A stretch of DNA of 64,000 bases. Origin: Paenalicyclobacillus mengziensis (GTDB taxonomy: Bacteria > Bacillota > Bacilli > Alicyclobacillales > Alicyclobacillaceae). Position 1 is the stretch's first letter. Every line of letters starts with the position of its first letter. The notes under the pieces were generated by a model. It made no database searches and was not told the origin of the DNA. It saw nothing but the letters and a program-made list of their open reading frames with translations. Both the position numbers and the translations under genes were made by a program. The stretch is from the NCBI RefSeq assembly GCF_017298635.1, contig NZ_CP071182.1:62001-126000 (forward strand), read 5' to 3'. Shown piece by piece: positions 10,037 to 18,085 of the stretch.

Positions 10037-11305
10037 TTATTTGTGTTGACTACCATATACCGCGCTAGTGGTCGTAGTGGAAGCATTCTTAGGAGGCGTA
10101 GACGGCGTGATCGCAGCAGTCTTCGTAGTGCTGGCAGAGCCGGTCTTTGGTGTCGTGGTTCCAGTTTTGGTCGTCGTAGTGGCAGTCTTCGTCGTTGTGG
10201 ATTGCGGTTGGTTCAGTACAAGTGGTGCAGGAACCAGATTGAGGCGTTTGCAATCTGCAAGCACCTGTTCCATTTGCTGATAGAGTCCCGGTTGCCAGTG
10301 CAACAGCACAATCTCGCCGGCACTGAGCGGTTTGTGGTTCCAAGTCTGCAATCCTGCTGACGGGTCCGTAGGACTGAACTCAGCGCTCCACATGACAATG
10401 GCCTGCAAGCCTGCGTTGTGCGCGGCGACAAGTACGTTATGGTCGATGGCTCCGTACGGTGGGCGCCCAAGCGTCGGCGTTTGTCCAAACCATTTCGAAT
10501 ACGTTTGTATCGGGTCTTGCCACTGATAAATGTCTTGCTGATAGGGCACCTTCGTTAACCAAGGGTGGCTCACGGTGTGGTCTTCAATGACACCACCAGC
10601 CTGAACAAACGCCTTCCAATAGCTTGGATGTTCCCTTGCAGCATCCTTGATGAGGAACGCTGTAATCGGTACGTGCTGCTGCTGCATCAGTTTGAGAACA
10701 CGCTGGCTCGGAAACCAGCCATCATCGACCGTGATGTAAACGTGTCGACCGGTTGGAGGGCCAAAGTAAACGACTTTCGCTGGCGTTCCCGCTTGCACTG
10801 GGAAAGTGGGTACGGTCGGTGTGGTGCTTGTCTGAGACTTGCTGGGTTGAGACTTCCCTGACTGCGACTTGCCTTGTGCGGTGGACGTGCCTAACTGTGA
10901 GGAGGAAGAGACGGTCATAGATGGAATATGGAACGTGAGTGTTTGTGTGTCCCCGTTTCCTAGAGTCACGAGTAGTGTGACGGTTTGGTCAGTGGATTGG
11001 CCACGCTCAAACGTGATGGATTCGCCAGTCTTATTGAGACTCGGCGTATTACCTCCAGAAACAACCTGAAAGCCGCGAATGGCTTGCGACACGGTGAAGG
11101 AAACTTGCGACGCGGTTTGATGACTTGTGACGACACGTATGTGTGGGGCCGGAGCTTGCTTCGCAACGTCCGGTGCATTGCTGTCCATCTGGGTTTTGAC
11201 GTTTTGCCCCGTTGACGGTGGTGCAGACGGATATGTAGCACAGCCAGACACCAGTCCGACAAGAGATAGTGAGGAAAAAATGATGAGACCTGCCGATTTG
11301 CGCAA
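10037..11305 (-). CDS. Lipoprotein NodB-type polysaccharide deacetylase
   Basis: 422 residues from a TTG at 11303-11305, chosen because AGAGGGGGA lies 5-6 nt upstream and the N-terminus then becomes a normal lipoprotein signal with lipobox VSGC. A longer open frame upstream has no signal-peptide logic. After a Ser/Thr/Gln linker, residues ~190-390 carry the carbohydrate esterase 4 (NodB) motifs: TVDDGW (TFDDG equivalent), HTVSH (zinc-binding HxxxH), RPPYG and LLHW. It should deacetylate an N-acetylated polymer (peptidoglycan, wall polysaccharide or exopolysaccharide) outside the membrane with a divalent metal. A ~60-residue Thr/Lys-rich tail follows. Because Pel-type polymers are partially deacetylated, a role with the 20-32 kb locus is possible but unproven. 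Confidence 0.85.
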   Translation of the reverse strand: MRKSAGLIIFSSLSLVGLVSGCATYPSAPPSTGQNVKTQMDSNAPDVAKQAPAPHIRVVTSHQTASQVSFTVSQAIRGFQVVSGGNTPSLNKTGESITFERGQSTDQTVTLLVTLGNGDTQTLTFHIPSMTVSSSSQLGTSTAQGKSQSGKSQPSKSQTSTTPTVPTFPVQAGTPAKVVYFGPPTGRHVYITVDDGWFPSQRVLKLMQQQHVPITAFLIKDAAREHPSYWKAFVQAGGVIEDHTVSHPWLTKVPYQQDIYQWQDPIQTYSKWFGQTPTLGRPPYGAIDHNVLVAAHNAGLQAIVMWSAEFSPTDPSAGLQTWNHKPLSAGEIVLLHWQPGLYQQMEQVLADCKRLNLVPAPLVLNQPQSTTTKTATTTTKTGTTTPKTGSASTTKTAAITPSTPPKNASTTTTSAVYGSQHK

Positions 11306-11442
11306 AATGCATCCCCCTCTTTGTCGATTGCGCGCGTATTCACAAATATATAGACGAAACAGAGGCATGAGTTGTGACGCGCTATCCGACAAATTTTGGA
11401 GTTGGGCATGTATTCATCCTCACCCAAAGGGAGGTGGTCTAA

Positions 11443-11583
11443 GTGACGAGGCCAGTGGAGTCTATCACTCCCATGAAGCCATACTCAGCACAAACCCACT
11501 CGGCTTTGGATCTGAGAGCAGAAAAGCTTGGGTTTACATCCAATGAAGGAAATAGACTTTTGCGTGGAAAGAATGTGCACTGA
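11443..11583 (+). CDS. Small protein, 46 residues, unknown
   Basis: A GTG at 11443 follows a strong Shine-Dalgarno (AAAGGGAGGTGG) with 5-nt spacing, encodes 46 residues and stops at 11581-11583, ten bases before a GC-rich hairpin. The sequence begins MTRPVESITPMK and ends RLLRGKNVH; it is polar, basic and has no membrane segment. It lies alone on the plus strand in the 333-bp gap between two minus-strand secreted-protein genes. Size, isolation and terminator spacing resemble small spore-specific or stress-induced proteins, but I do not recognise a family. Confidence 0.45.
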   Translation: MTRPVESITPMKPYSAQTHSALDLRAEKLGFTSNEGNRLLRGKNVH

Positions 11584-11592
11584 AAGACAGAT

Positions 11593-11622
11593 AGAGGGGC
11601 CGCCCCGAAGGACAGCCCCTCT
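11593..11622. terminator. Hairpin between converging transcripts
   Basis: Arms AGAGGGGC (11593-11600) and GCCCCTCT (11615-11622) enclose a GC-rich loop. On the plus strand a T-rich stretch (ATTATTGTT) follows; on the minus strand the hairpin starts 17 nt after the stop of the large surface protein. It probably terminates both transcripts. Confidence 0.6.
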
Positions 11623-11638
11623 ATTATTGTTAAAAAAC

Positions 11639-13984
11639 TTACTTAGCGTCGATGGAAAGGACTTGTGTCCCGTTACCACCGTAGACACTGGACAACGGTG
11701 TGGACGGACCAACAAATTGGATAGCTGGTGAAGAGCTATTGTTACTGTAGGTGTAGGCAGTAACCGTCTGACCAGCACTCAACGCAGATGCGTTGTTTCC
11801 ACTGTTAACATAAGCAAATGCTCCGCCATTTTGAATCGTCAGCGTCACATCACCATTGCTGTCGGTGGTAGCCGTGAAGTAGTTGTTACCACTCTGCCAT
11901 GTAGCCGTACCCGGTACCAAGGTGTTGTAACTCGGGTTGTAGACAGTTTGACCAACCGTCACAGTACCCTTACCATTCAACGGAATCGGTGTGTACCATG
12001 TACCACCGTTACCGCTGGCTTGGGTAAGTTGTGTGCCGTTCACTGCGACGACCCACAGGTTACCACTGAGGTTGCTGTCCAGACCAATTTCAACCTGCTG
12101 GTTCTTCACGGGGTTACCCTGAGAATCGTCAACCTGGAAAGTGACGTTCTCGGTGTTGTCAGCACCCAGTGTAGAAACTGCCGGCGAGACATTCGATACG
12201 TAGATCGGCGTAGATCCACTAAACGTGTAGCTCGCCTGAGCCGAAGCGGAACCACTCTTGACTGTCAAGGTCGAGGAGCTCCCGGTGTTGGAACCTGCGG
12301 TCAGGTTTGCACCGAACTCAGCATTCGATACCTGTACAGCAGAACCGCCGGCCTTCGTCAGCAATTCGACGCCATTGACATAGACGTTGTAATACGAGTT
12401 GGTTGAATCCGGAACAAACTGCAATGTCATGCTGGAATCACTCGAAATCGAACTCTGCAGATACTGGCTCGTGAACGAAGGTAACTTGACAGAAGCGTTG
12501 TTGAGGTACAAACCAATTGTAGCCCCATTAGTTGCATTCAAGTCGTAGGTCACTGTGCCGTCAGCAGGAGTCAGAACTGAGCTGCTTCCAACAGGTACAA
12601 AGTACACGTTGTTCGTAACAGTACCGTTCTCAGGAACACCAGCAACACTGGATGGTGAGCTTGTGCTCGCAGCCGATGTAGAATCCGAGAAGGCAAATGC
12701 AGCAATGTTATTCAGTGACTGTGAAGTTGAAACGTTTGGATCTGTGTAATCAAGTGTGGTTGTAGCAGTATATTTGTCCGGGCTGCCAGCGTTAGCTGTA
12801 CCGTTAGACGCAATTTCTGCTCCAACTGTTACATTCTGTGCAGTAAAGTCATTTACATACACAGTGGCCTGCCCTTGACTGTTGCTATAGGCGTAAACAG
12901 ACTGACCAACTGTCTGGCCGGACTGTGTAACGAAATTAGCATTTCCAGTCACGTTAAACGAAACCTGTGTGTTCGCTTGGACTGCGCCACTGCTGTTCAA
13001 CGGCAAGGTGTAGGTCACAGCAGTGATGCCGGTCGTACCGTTGGACACTGTAGAAATGTCAGGTGAGCCGTTTGCTGCAGTCAACAAACCGGAGGTCGAG
13101 TTCAAGAATGACAGGTAGCCTTCGGTCTTCACGGACGTGTTGTTAGCGTCTGCAAAGGTCACGCTGTAAGACCCAGTACCAACAACCGACACAGCCAACT
13201 GACCGCTGCTGTTCGTGTTGGCTGTGAACGTCCAGTCACCGTTGTTATCATAGTTCGGCGTCACGTAGGATCCGTTTGCCTCGATAACAGGGGTGTTTCC
13301 AGCTGTACCGGACACAGTCACATTCACAGCGGTGTTCGCCTGCGCAGCACCATTGCTATTAGACAATGTGGTGGTCAGGGTTAAGGCGCCACCATTAGAA
13401 CTTACGGCCGGGCTGGTAGACGTACCGCTTCCAAGCTGTTCACCGGAAGCCATTGGCGTGCTGAATCCAGTTGTTACGGACGGAGGCGTCGGTGCTGTCA
13501 TGACCAATGTGGAACCATTCCAGTCATTGGTCTGTGCGACGCCAACGTCTTGGAGAACCTTCAGCACGAAGTAAATCGGCATGTAGGTGGTTTCTACCTT
13601 GGAAGCTGGGTCAACAGCCTTCTTGACGGTTGTGTTCTGAACCAACACGCCGTTCAGATAGATGCCGTTCGGGCCGCTACCGGGTTGTGGTGTGCCTTTG
13701 TAGTTAACGTTTGAGTTGTTGATAAGCAGGTCGTTCCCGGTCCAAGAAACCGTGAAGCCCATTGCTTGGAGCGCATGGTCAACGTACCAAATTGGCATAA
13801 AGGTGGTCGGGGAACCTGCATAGTTGGCTGCAAATCCCTTGAAGCCTGTTTGCTGGCCGCTGATGCTGATGTACTGTTGCTCCCACTTCATGGAGTTGGA
13901 GCTGGTTGTTGCTGCGAATGCTGCAGGAACCATCATGCCAAGAGCCATAGATGCTGCAGCGATACCTGTAATCGCTCGTTTCAA
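11639..13984 (-). CDS. Probable S-layer or major surface protein with stalk repeats and Ig-like domains
   Basis: 781 residues from a TTG start behind AAGGAGGAG. The signal peptide ends AAFA (~25). Two stalk repeats follow (TFMPIWYV ~65, TYMPIYFV ~135). The remainder (~190-780) is a series of beta-rich immunoglobulin/invasin-like segments, Asn/Ser/Thr-rich and nearly free of Cys and Lys clusters, for example NSNGAAQANTAVNVTVSGTA, NSSGAVQANTQVSFNVTG and DSQGNPVKNQQVEIGLDSN. Composition, signal peptide, a dedicated promoter with a perfect -10, a ~445-nt leader and a hairpin directly after the stop are the hallmarks of an abundant S-layer protein. It lacks SLH domains, so anchoring would have to use the stalk pair. 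Alternative: a large adhesin or wall protein of unknown role. Confidence 0.7.
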   Translation of the reverse strand: MKRAITGIAAASMALGMMVPAAFAATTSSNSMKWEQQYISISGQQTGFKGFAANYAGSPTTFMPIWYVDHALQAMGFTVSWTGNDLLINNSNVNYKGTPQPGSGPNGIYLNGVLVQNTTVKKAVDPASKVETTYMPIYFVLKVLQDVGVAQTNDWNGSTLVMTAPTPPSVTTGFSTPMASGEQLGSGTSTSPAVSSNGGALTLTTTLSNSNGAAQANTAVNVTVSGTAGNTPVIEANGSYVTPNYDNNGDWTFTANTNSSGQLAVSVVGTGSYSVTFADANNTSVKTEGYLSFLNSTSGLLTAANGSPDISTVSNGTTGITAVTYTLPLNSSGAVQANTQVSFNVTGNANFVTQSGQTVGQSVYAYSNSQGQATVYVNDFTAQNVTVGAEIASNGTANAGSPDKYTATTTLDYTDPNVSTSQSLNNIAAFAFSDSTSAASTSSPSSVAGVPENGTVTNNVYFVPVGSSSVLTPADGTVTYDLNATNGATIGLYLNNASVKLPSFTSQYLQSSISSDSSMTLQFVPDSTNSYYNVYVNGVELLTKAGGSAVQVSNAEFGANLTAGSNTGSSSTLTVKSGSASAQASYTFSGSTPIYVSNVSPAVSTLGADNTENVTFQVDDSQGNPVKNQQVEIGLDSNLSGNLWVVAVNGTQLTQASGNGGTWYTPIPLNGKGTVTVGQTVYNPSYNTLVPGTATWQSGNNYFTATTDSNGDVTLTIQNGGAFAYVNSGNNASALSAGQTVTAYTYSNNSSSPAIQFVGPSTPLSSVYGGNGTQVLSIDAK

Positions 13985-14435
13985 GTCTTCTTCTCCTCCT
14001 TAATACCCAGTGAACTGTCTGTGTTGCTGCCTAGATCCTTGATACTGAATGGGGTTTTTGACGAGGTCACCCCAACTCATTGATCTCGTCTATGTCCCTA
14101 CGCCCTGTCCGCCTGGTGCTGCTCGTCGACAATGGAGGTTACGCCAACATCCCGTCCCATGCGCCCCTTACCTATGTATCCGAGTGCCTTCCAAGCCCAG
14201 CTCGCAGGAAGACATCCCTCCCTTCAGTGCGTGGTGTGAGTCTCTGTATTTCCCTTCGATGATTGCAAGAAACACGTCGTAGAGACGCTATAGAGTGGAT
14301 ACGACATTGATGTCGAATCTCCTCTTTATTTCGGGGAAATTTGTAGAATTCCATGGCATCGACACATCACAGCCTATACTGAGACTATGTAGTAACCCCA
14401 CAACCATGAAAGAAGATAGCACACCTCAAGGGTGT

Positions 14436-14486
14436 ATTATACTGACAATACCGACGATAGTAAAGTTTTTCTAGGAGAATTCCTAG
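14436..14486 (-). promoter_or_regulatory. Sigma-A promoter and palindromic operator upstream of the surface-protein gene
   Basis: Reading leftward, -35 TTTACT (14459-14464), a 17-bp spacer and a perfect -10 TATAAT (14436-14441) predict a start near 14429, giving a leader of about 445 nt before the TTG at 13984. Seven bases upstream of the -35 lies an inverted repeat CTAGGA-GAAT-TCCTAG (14471-14486), a candidate operator or UP-type binding site. The rest of the 834-bp gap to yigZ has a 12-bp perfect palindrome near 14625 and a short T-rich stretch, but no gene I can support. Confidence 0.6.
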
Positions 14487-14738
14487 GATTATGCTGATAT
14501 TTCGTCGGTACGCGTTCATTGTGACGGATTGTTGCCGTCATTTCAACCGCAATTCTAACCAATAGTCCAGATGTTCTGGGTGAACTAGGAGCTTTCTACC
14601 AGCTCAACATCCCATTAGACGACGCAGGGGCCCCTGAGGTTACAGGTTGATTGCACTTTTTTTTGCGATTATTTTTTAGAGTCCCCTCACGACCTCCGTC
14701 TTTCTTTGTCTTCCAGCGGGAATGGCGCTAAAGTGGGA

Positions 14739-14804
14739 CCTTGAGTAGCACCTTGAGTAGCACCTTGAGTAGCACCTTGAGTGGGGCCTTGAGTGGGGCC
14801 TTGA
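14739..14804. repeat. 12-bp tandem repeat before yigZ
   Basis: Five consecutive 12-mers of the form CCTTGAGTAGCA (three) and CCTTGAGTGGGG (two), plus a partial sixth, run directly into the yigZ ribosome-binding site. They encode an unlikely N-terminal extension if translated, which argues for the downstream ATG. Confidence 0.85.
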
Positions 14805-14818
14805 AAGGAAGGTTGCAG

Positions 14819-15493
14819 ATGTCAGATGACGTGACGTTTCACACGGTTGAGGCGGAGGCAGAAGCGGAAATCATCATTAAAAAGTCGAAGTTCATTGGAC
14901 GTATTGTGCCGGTGCAGTCTGCCGCAGAGGCGGAAGCGGAGCTGGCGAAGATTCGCGAGGTCCACAAGGCGGCGACGCACAACTGTTTTGCGTATCGCGT
15001 GGGACTCGGTGTTCCTATTGAACGGTTCTCGGATGACGGTGAACCGAGCGGTACGGCCGGGCGACCGATTCTTGAAGTCTTGCGAAGGCGCCCCGTCCTA
15101 AACGCCTTGGTTGTCGTCACCCGCTACTTTGGCGGTACGTTGCTCGGTGCAAACGGGCTGATTCGCGCCTACGCAGACGGTGCAGCGAAAGCGATGGATG
15201 CAGCGACTGTGCTTAGGTGCCTACCAATGCAAAAGCTTGCAGTCGTGTGCGATTACAGCCAGTACGGAAAACTTGAGTACGCGCTGCAGGAAGACGGCTT
15301 TTCCCTCGAAGACAAGGAGTACACGAACAAGGTGTCGTTTTCGCTGTGGGCCGAGACGGGTGATACAGAGAAGGTGCTAGAAAAGGTTGCGAATTTGACC
15401 GGGGGGCAAGCGCGCATGGATGCTGCAAAGCCCGAGTATGTCGGCGTTCGCCCCGACGGTAGTATGGTTCACTCAGTCCTAAACCAAGGGTAG
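14819..15493 (+). CDS. yigZ: YigZ/IMPACT family protein (UPF0029)
   Basis: 224 residues from the ATG at 14819, chosen because GGAAGG lies 6 nt upstream and the preceding in-frame codons are 12-bp tandem repeats. Residues ~5-120 form the UPF0029/Impact N-terminal domain with KKSKFIGRI, THNCFAYRVG, DDGEPSGTAGRP and RYFGGTLLGANGLIRAY, all highly characteristic; residues ~140-205 are the DUF1949 ferredoxin-like domain. Family members bind nucleic acid or ribosomal partners and are linked to translational control; the bacterial function is poorly defined. The last 25 bases overlap the 3' end of the convergent ComK-like gene. Confidence 0.95.
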   Translation: MSDDVTFHTVEAEAEAEIIIKKSKFIGRIVPVQSAAEAEAELAKIREVHKAATHNCFAYRVGLGVPIERFSDDGEPSGTAGRPILEVLRRRPVLNALVVVTRYFGGTLLGANGLIRAYADGAAKAMDAATVLRCLPMQKLAVVCDYSQYGKLEYALQEDGFSLEDKEYTNKVSFSLWAETGDTEKVLEKVANLTGGQARMDAAKPEYVGVRPDGSMVHSVLNQG

Positions 15494-16131
15494 ACCTTGT
15501 GTTCCGCCAAGAAGTACATGAAGTACTTGGCGCTTCGCTGCTGCTCGAGGAAGTTCTTGAGGCTCATCTGCGCCAAGACCTCGGTACCGGTCGTCAGCCT
15601 GATGCGAAGACCTATGTACTTGCCGCCCTCGACGACGCGCTCAAAGTCCTTGATGAAGCGGTCCGCGATGTAACCGATGGCCCCGTCATTTTTCACGCGG
15701 GGTGACCGAATTTTAATCGGGATGAGCACGAGCCCCCGCGACGGGACGACAATCGGCACGGACTGCGACCGACCTGTAGCAACGCGGTAGAGGTTCCGGT
15801 ACTCCGCCTTGTCGACGGCGTAGAACCGCAAGACGTCATTCCAGGTCTGCGGGCTCGAGTGCTTGTAGACAAAAGCCCGACCGTCCTCCCGCACCACTTT
15901 GCTCGCGTTCCCGTAACCTGCTTCGTACATGGGCAGCCACAAAATGACCTCTGGAATCCAACCTTCGCTCTTGTCCCTCGATGTGCTCGCGGGTACGAGC
16001 TCGTCTGCCTGACTTGATTCTGTGATGGAGGTGTCTCCGTCAAGCGGCTCTTTGGTCGATGGGTCCACGGGGTTCTTTGGCATTGGACGGGACTCATCTT
16101 CTCCGCCCTCCGCCGAAAAAAACGGCTTCAT
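15469..16131 (-). CDS. comK: ComK-like transcription factor
   Basis: 220 residues with a good Shine-Dalgarno (AGAGGGGGA) before the ATG at 16129-16131. The first ~55 residues are polar, acidic and probably disordered. Residues ~58-205 resemble ComK, the DNA-binding master regulator of competence: VPIVVPSRGLVLIPIKIRSPR corresponds to the ComK PIMVDP...FLFPTLSSTRP segment, GAIGYIADRFIKDF to GWISHVHVKEF, and the LRIRLTTG...NFLEQQ stretch to VTFSNGK...SFENQ. The overall match is distant, so this is a ComK-family call and not proof of competence. Divergent to it, 402 bp away, is a small sigma factor. The gene overlaps yigZ tail to tail. Confidence 0.62.
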   Translation of the reverse strand: MKPFFSAEGGEDESRPMPKNPVDPSTKEPLDGDTSITESSQADELVPASTSRDKSEGWIPEVILWLPMYEAGYGNASKVVREDGRAFVYKHSSPQTWNDVLRFYAVDKAEYRNLYRVATGRSQSVPIVVPSRGLVLIPIKIRSPRVKNDGAIGYIADRFIKDFERVVEGGKYIGLRIRLTTGTEVLAQMSLKNFLEQQRSAKYFMYFLAEHKVYPWFRTE

Positions 16132-16253
16132 TCATAAATTCCCCCTCTGAGGTGTAAGTGCTTGCAAAGCTGCAAGCCTGTCATGAAATGGAACATGCCT
16201 CCGTTACGGCGTTTACCATACAACGCGATTTTCGTTTGCACAATATGAGAACT

Positions 16254-16262
16254 TGTGGATAA
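16254..16262 (-). promoter_or_regulatory. Single DnaA box in the comK-like/sigma intergenic region
   Basis: TGTGGATAA at 16254-16262 is a perfect complement of the DnaA box TTATCCACA. The surrounding 402-bp divergent gap (16132-16533) is otherwise AT-rich without a gene I can support. A single box could occur by chance. Confidence 0.35.
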
Positions 16263-16533
16263 GTCCCATTCCAGATGAAATTGGTGATTTTTTACTACCG
16301 GCCAGGGCGCTTTTGTGGTTCAACTGGAGTTCCTCTTAGTTCAAGGCGATTTATTTGATTTTGACTCTGCTGTATCACCTGCTCTGGCGTCTTGCACTAT
16401 GGGAGAAAAGGTAGATTTTGAGGACTTGTTGGTCAGTTCTGACTGCCAGTCCGAGTTCGACGAACCTTCCTTTCAGGCCTATCGTTCAGCTTGCGCGCAA
16501 TACCAGGGTGACCGGTCTCCACGAGGAGATTTG

Positions 16534-17193
16534 ATGGTGAAGCACGAGCAAACAAAGAGGTCGTCAGGCTCGTTACCGGACGGCGCAACCCACGGCGGCA
16601 GCGTCAACATGCTCAGTCAAAGTGAAATCGTATCGCTACTCAAAAACAGACAGGACGCCATCGACGTTTTGGTGCACCACTTCAGACCGCTCGTCCTGCG
16701 GACGGCCAGACAGTACGCACACGTGGGTTTTGAGGAGGCGGTTCAGGAAGGGTATGTGGCCTTGCTCGAGGCCATCGACATGTATGACGAGACCCTCTGC
16801 GTGCCGTTTGCCGGCTACGTGGCCATCAAGGTCCGCGGCGACGTGCGCACAGCCATGCGCCGGGTGTGGCGCTATCAGGAACGGGTGACCTATCCGAGTC
16901 ATCGCAGAGACAGCGATGCCTCTGACGCCGTCGCACAGACAGAGGCCTGGGACAAGCAGTTGGCCGACCAAGCGGCCCTTGACGCGTGGGACGACTACGA
17001 CAGCGCGGACATACGGATGGCGATTGCGGCCGTCAAGCTCTCTGACCGTGAACGGCAAGCCATCCACTCGCTGCTGCTCGGTGAGACCTCGGCAGAGCTT
17101 GCCGCGAAGACGGGCGTTGGCGTCGAAACAGCGAAGACGTGGCGTAAAAGAGGACTGCACAAATTGCGTGCAGCCCTCGGAGGAGAAGACTAA
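16534..17193 (+). CDS. Small sigma-70-family RNA polymerase sigma factor
   Basis: 219 residues from the ATG at 16534, which has GAGGAG five bases upstream; the frame is open back to a GTG at 16315 without a ribosome-binding site. Region 2 is at ~30-105 (HHFRPLVLRTARQY, FEEAVQEGYVALLEAI, FAGYVAIKVRGDVRTAMRR). A C-terminal region 4 helix-turn-helix is at ~155-215 (LSDRERQAIHSLLLGETSAELAAKTGVGVETAK read in two segments). There is no region 1.1 and region 3 is minimal, as in SigH-like or ECF-like factors. It is divergent from the ComK-like gene. In staphylococci a SigH-type factor acts with ComK in competence, which makes the pairing suggestive. A terminator lies 9 bp after the stop. Confidence 0.82.
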   Translation: MVKHEQTKRSSGSLPDGATHGGSVNMLSQSEIVSLLKNRQDAIDVLVHHFRPLVLRTARQYAHVGFEEAVQEGYVALLEAIDMYDETLCVPFAGYVAIKVRGDVRTAMRRVWRYQERVTYPSHRRDSDASDAVAQTEAWDKQLADQAALDAWDDYDSADIRMAIAAVKLSDRERQAIHSLLLGETSAELAAKTGVGVETAKTWRKRGLHKLRAALGGED

Positions 17194-17202
17194 GTTTTGG
17201 TG

Positions 17203-17232
17203 GCCCGTTGCCCTTTAAAGCAGGCAGCGGGC
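17203..17232 (+). terminator. Rho-independent terminator after the sigma factor gene
   Basis: GCCCGTTGCC (17203-17212) pairs with GGCAGCGGGC (17223-17232) around a 10-nt loop, followed by TTTCATTTCTT on the plus strand. It lies 9 bp after the sigma-factor stop codon. Confidence 0.8.
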
Positions 17233-17269
17233 TTTCATTTCTTACACGTGGATACCCTGACACAGCCTC

Positions 17270-17710
17270 TTAGGCAAGGGCGAACAGGATGGTCGCTTCA
17301 CAGACCTTCTCGCCGTCGACCGTTGCGACACCGTGGCCGCGGCCCATCGAGCCGCGGAGGCGGTCGATGGTGACATCGAGCTCTAGCTTGTCCCCCGGAC
17401 GGACCTGCCCGCGAAAACGACAACTGTCAATTCCAGCGAACATCGGCAGCTTGCCTTCCATTTCCGGTAAGGCGAGGACGGCAACGCCGCCCAGCTGCGC
17501 CATCGCTTCGACCATGAGGACACCTGGCATGAGTGGGTAATCTGGGAAGTGGCCGGTAAAGTGCGGCTCATTCACGGAGACCATCTTGTAACCGACGGCG
17601 CGCTTGCCGGGTTCAAGTTCGGTCACCCTGTCAATCAGGAGAAATGGATAGCGGTGCGGCAGCACCTTGCGAATGTCTTCTACATACATTGGGAGTTCAA
17701 ATTCGGCCAC
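17270..17710 (-). CDS. fabZ: 3-hydroxyacyl-ACP dehydratase FabZ
   Basis: 146 residues from a GTG at 17708-17710 with GGAGGT seven bases upstream. It is a hotdog-fold dehydratase: [16 protein letters not shown] start ([14 protein letters not shown]), active-site segment [20 protein letters not shown] with the catalytic His and Glu, and [11 protein letters not shown]. It converts (3R)-hydroxyacyl-ACP to trans-2-enoyl-ACP in fatty-acid elongation in the cytoplasm. In Bacillus fabZ lies just downstream of the mbl-flhO-flhP genes, the order seen here once the inserted 17-37 kb block is ignored. It is convergent with the sigma gene across a shared hairpin. Confidence 0.96.
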   Translation of the reverse strand: MAEFELPMYVEDIRKVLPHRYPFLLIDRVTELEPGKRAVGYKMVSVNEPHFTGHFPDYPLMPGVLMVEAMAQLGGVAVLALPEMEGKLPMFAGIDSCRFRGQVRPGDKLELDVTIDRLRGSMGRGHGVATVDGEKVCEATILFALA

Positions 17711-18085
17711 GCAAACAACCTCCATTTTTTATCGTCAGCCGATTTACTAAATAATACCGACATATATTTTTGCCAAGCTCGTGCAAACTACCCTCATCCT
17801 CCTCTGGTGCGCCACACTGGCATCACAAAAACACCGGAGGGGTTCACATAGGTGTTGATGGGCCGAAGCGTCATCCGGGCGACTGGGCCGTCCGAGACGC
17901 TTGGCCGTCACACCGGTGACAAGCAACGACGTATGCCCTGTGTGCCATCACGCAGTGGTGTCAAGCGAGCCCCTAGTCCGCCCGTCTCACGCCCATGTGT
18001 CTACCGTACGCGGCGGCGTACGTCGATAAGCTTGAATCGCGTGCCAACCACGCTCATAGATTTTGTATCTTCCGAGTAGATGGAG
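17711..18085. other. 375-bp gap without recognisable gene
   Basis: Between fabZ and pgsA. A GTACGC...GCGTAC inverted repeat near 18005 is the only structure noticed. Short open frames here have no ribosome-binding site and biased Arg/Pro composition typical of non-coding GC-rich DNA. Confidence 0.6.

Noticed and set aside
16315..16533. Upstream GTG (16315) as the start of the sigma factor
   Set aside because: No ribosome-binding site; the ATG at 16534 has GAGGAG at proper distance and begins just before the conserved region.
17852..18079. 75-codon plus-strand frame in the fabZ-pgsA gap
   Set aside because: No RBS; Arg/Pro/Ser composition of random GC-rich DNA.
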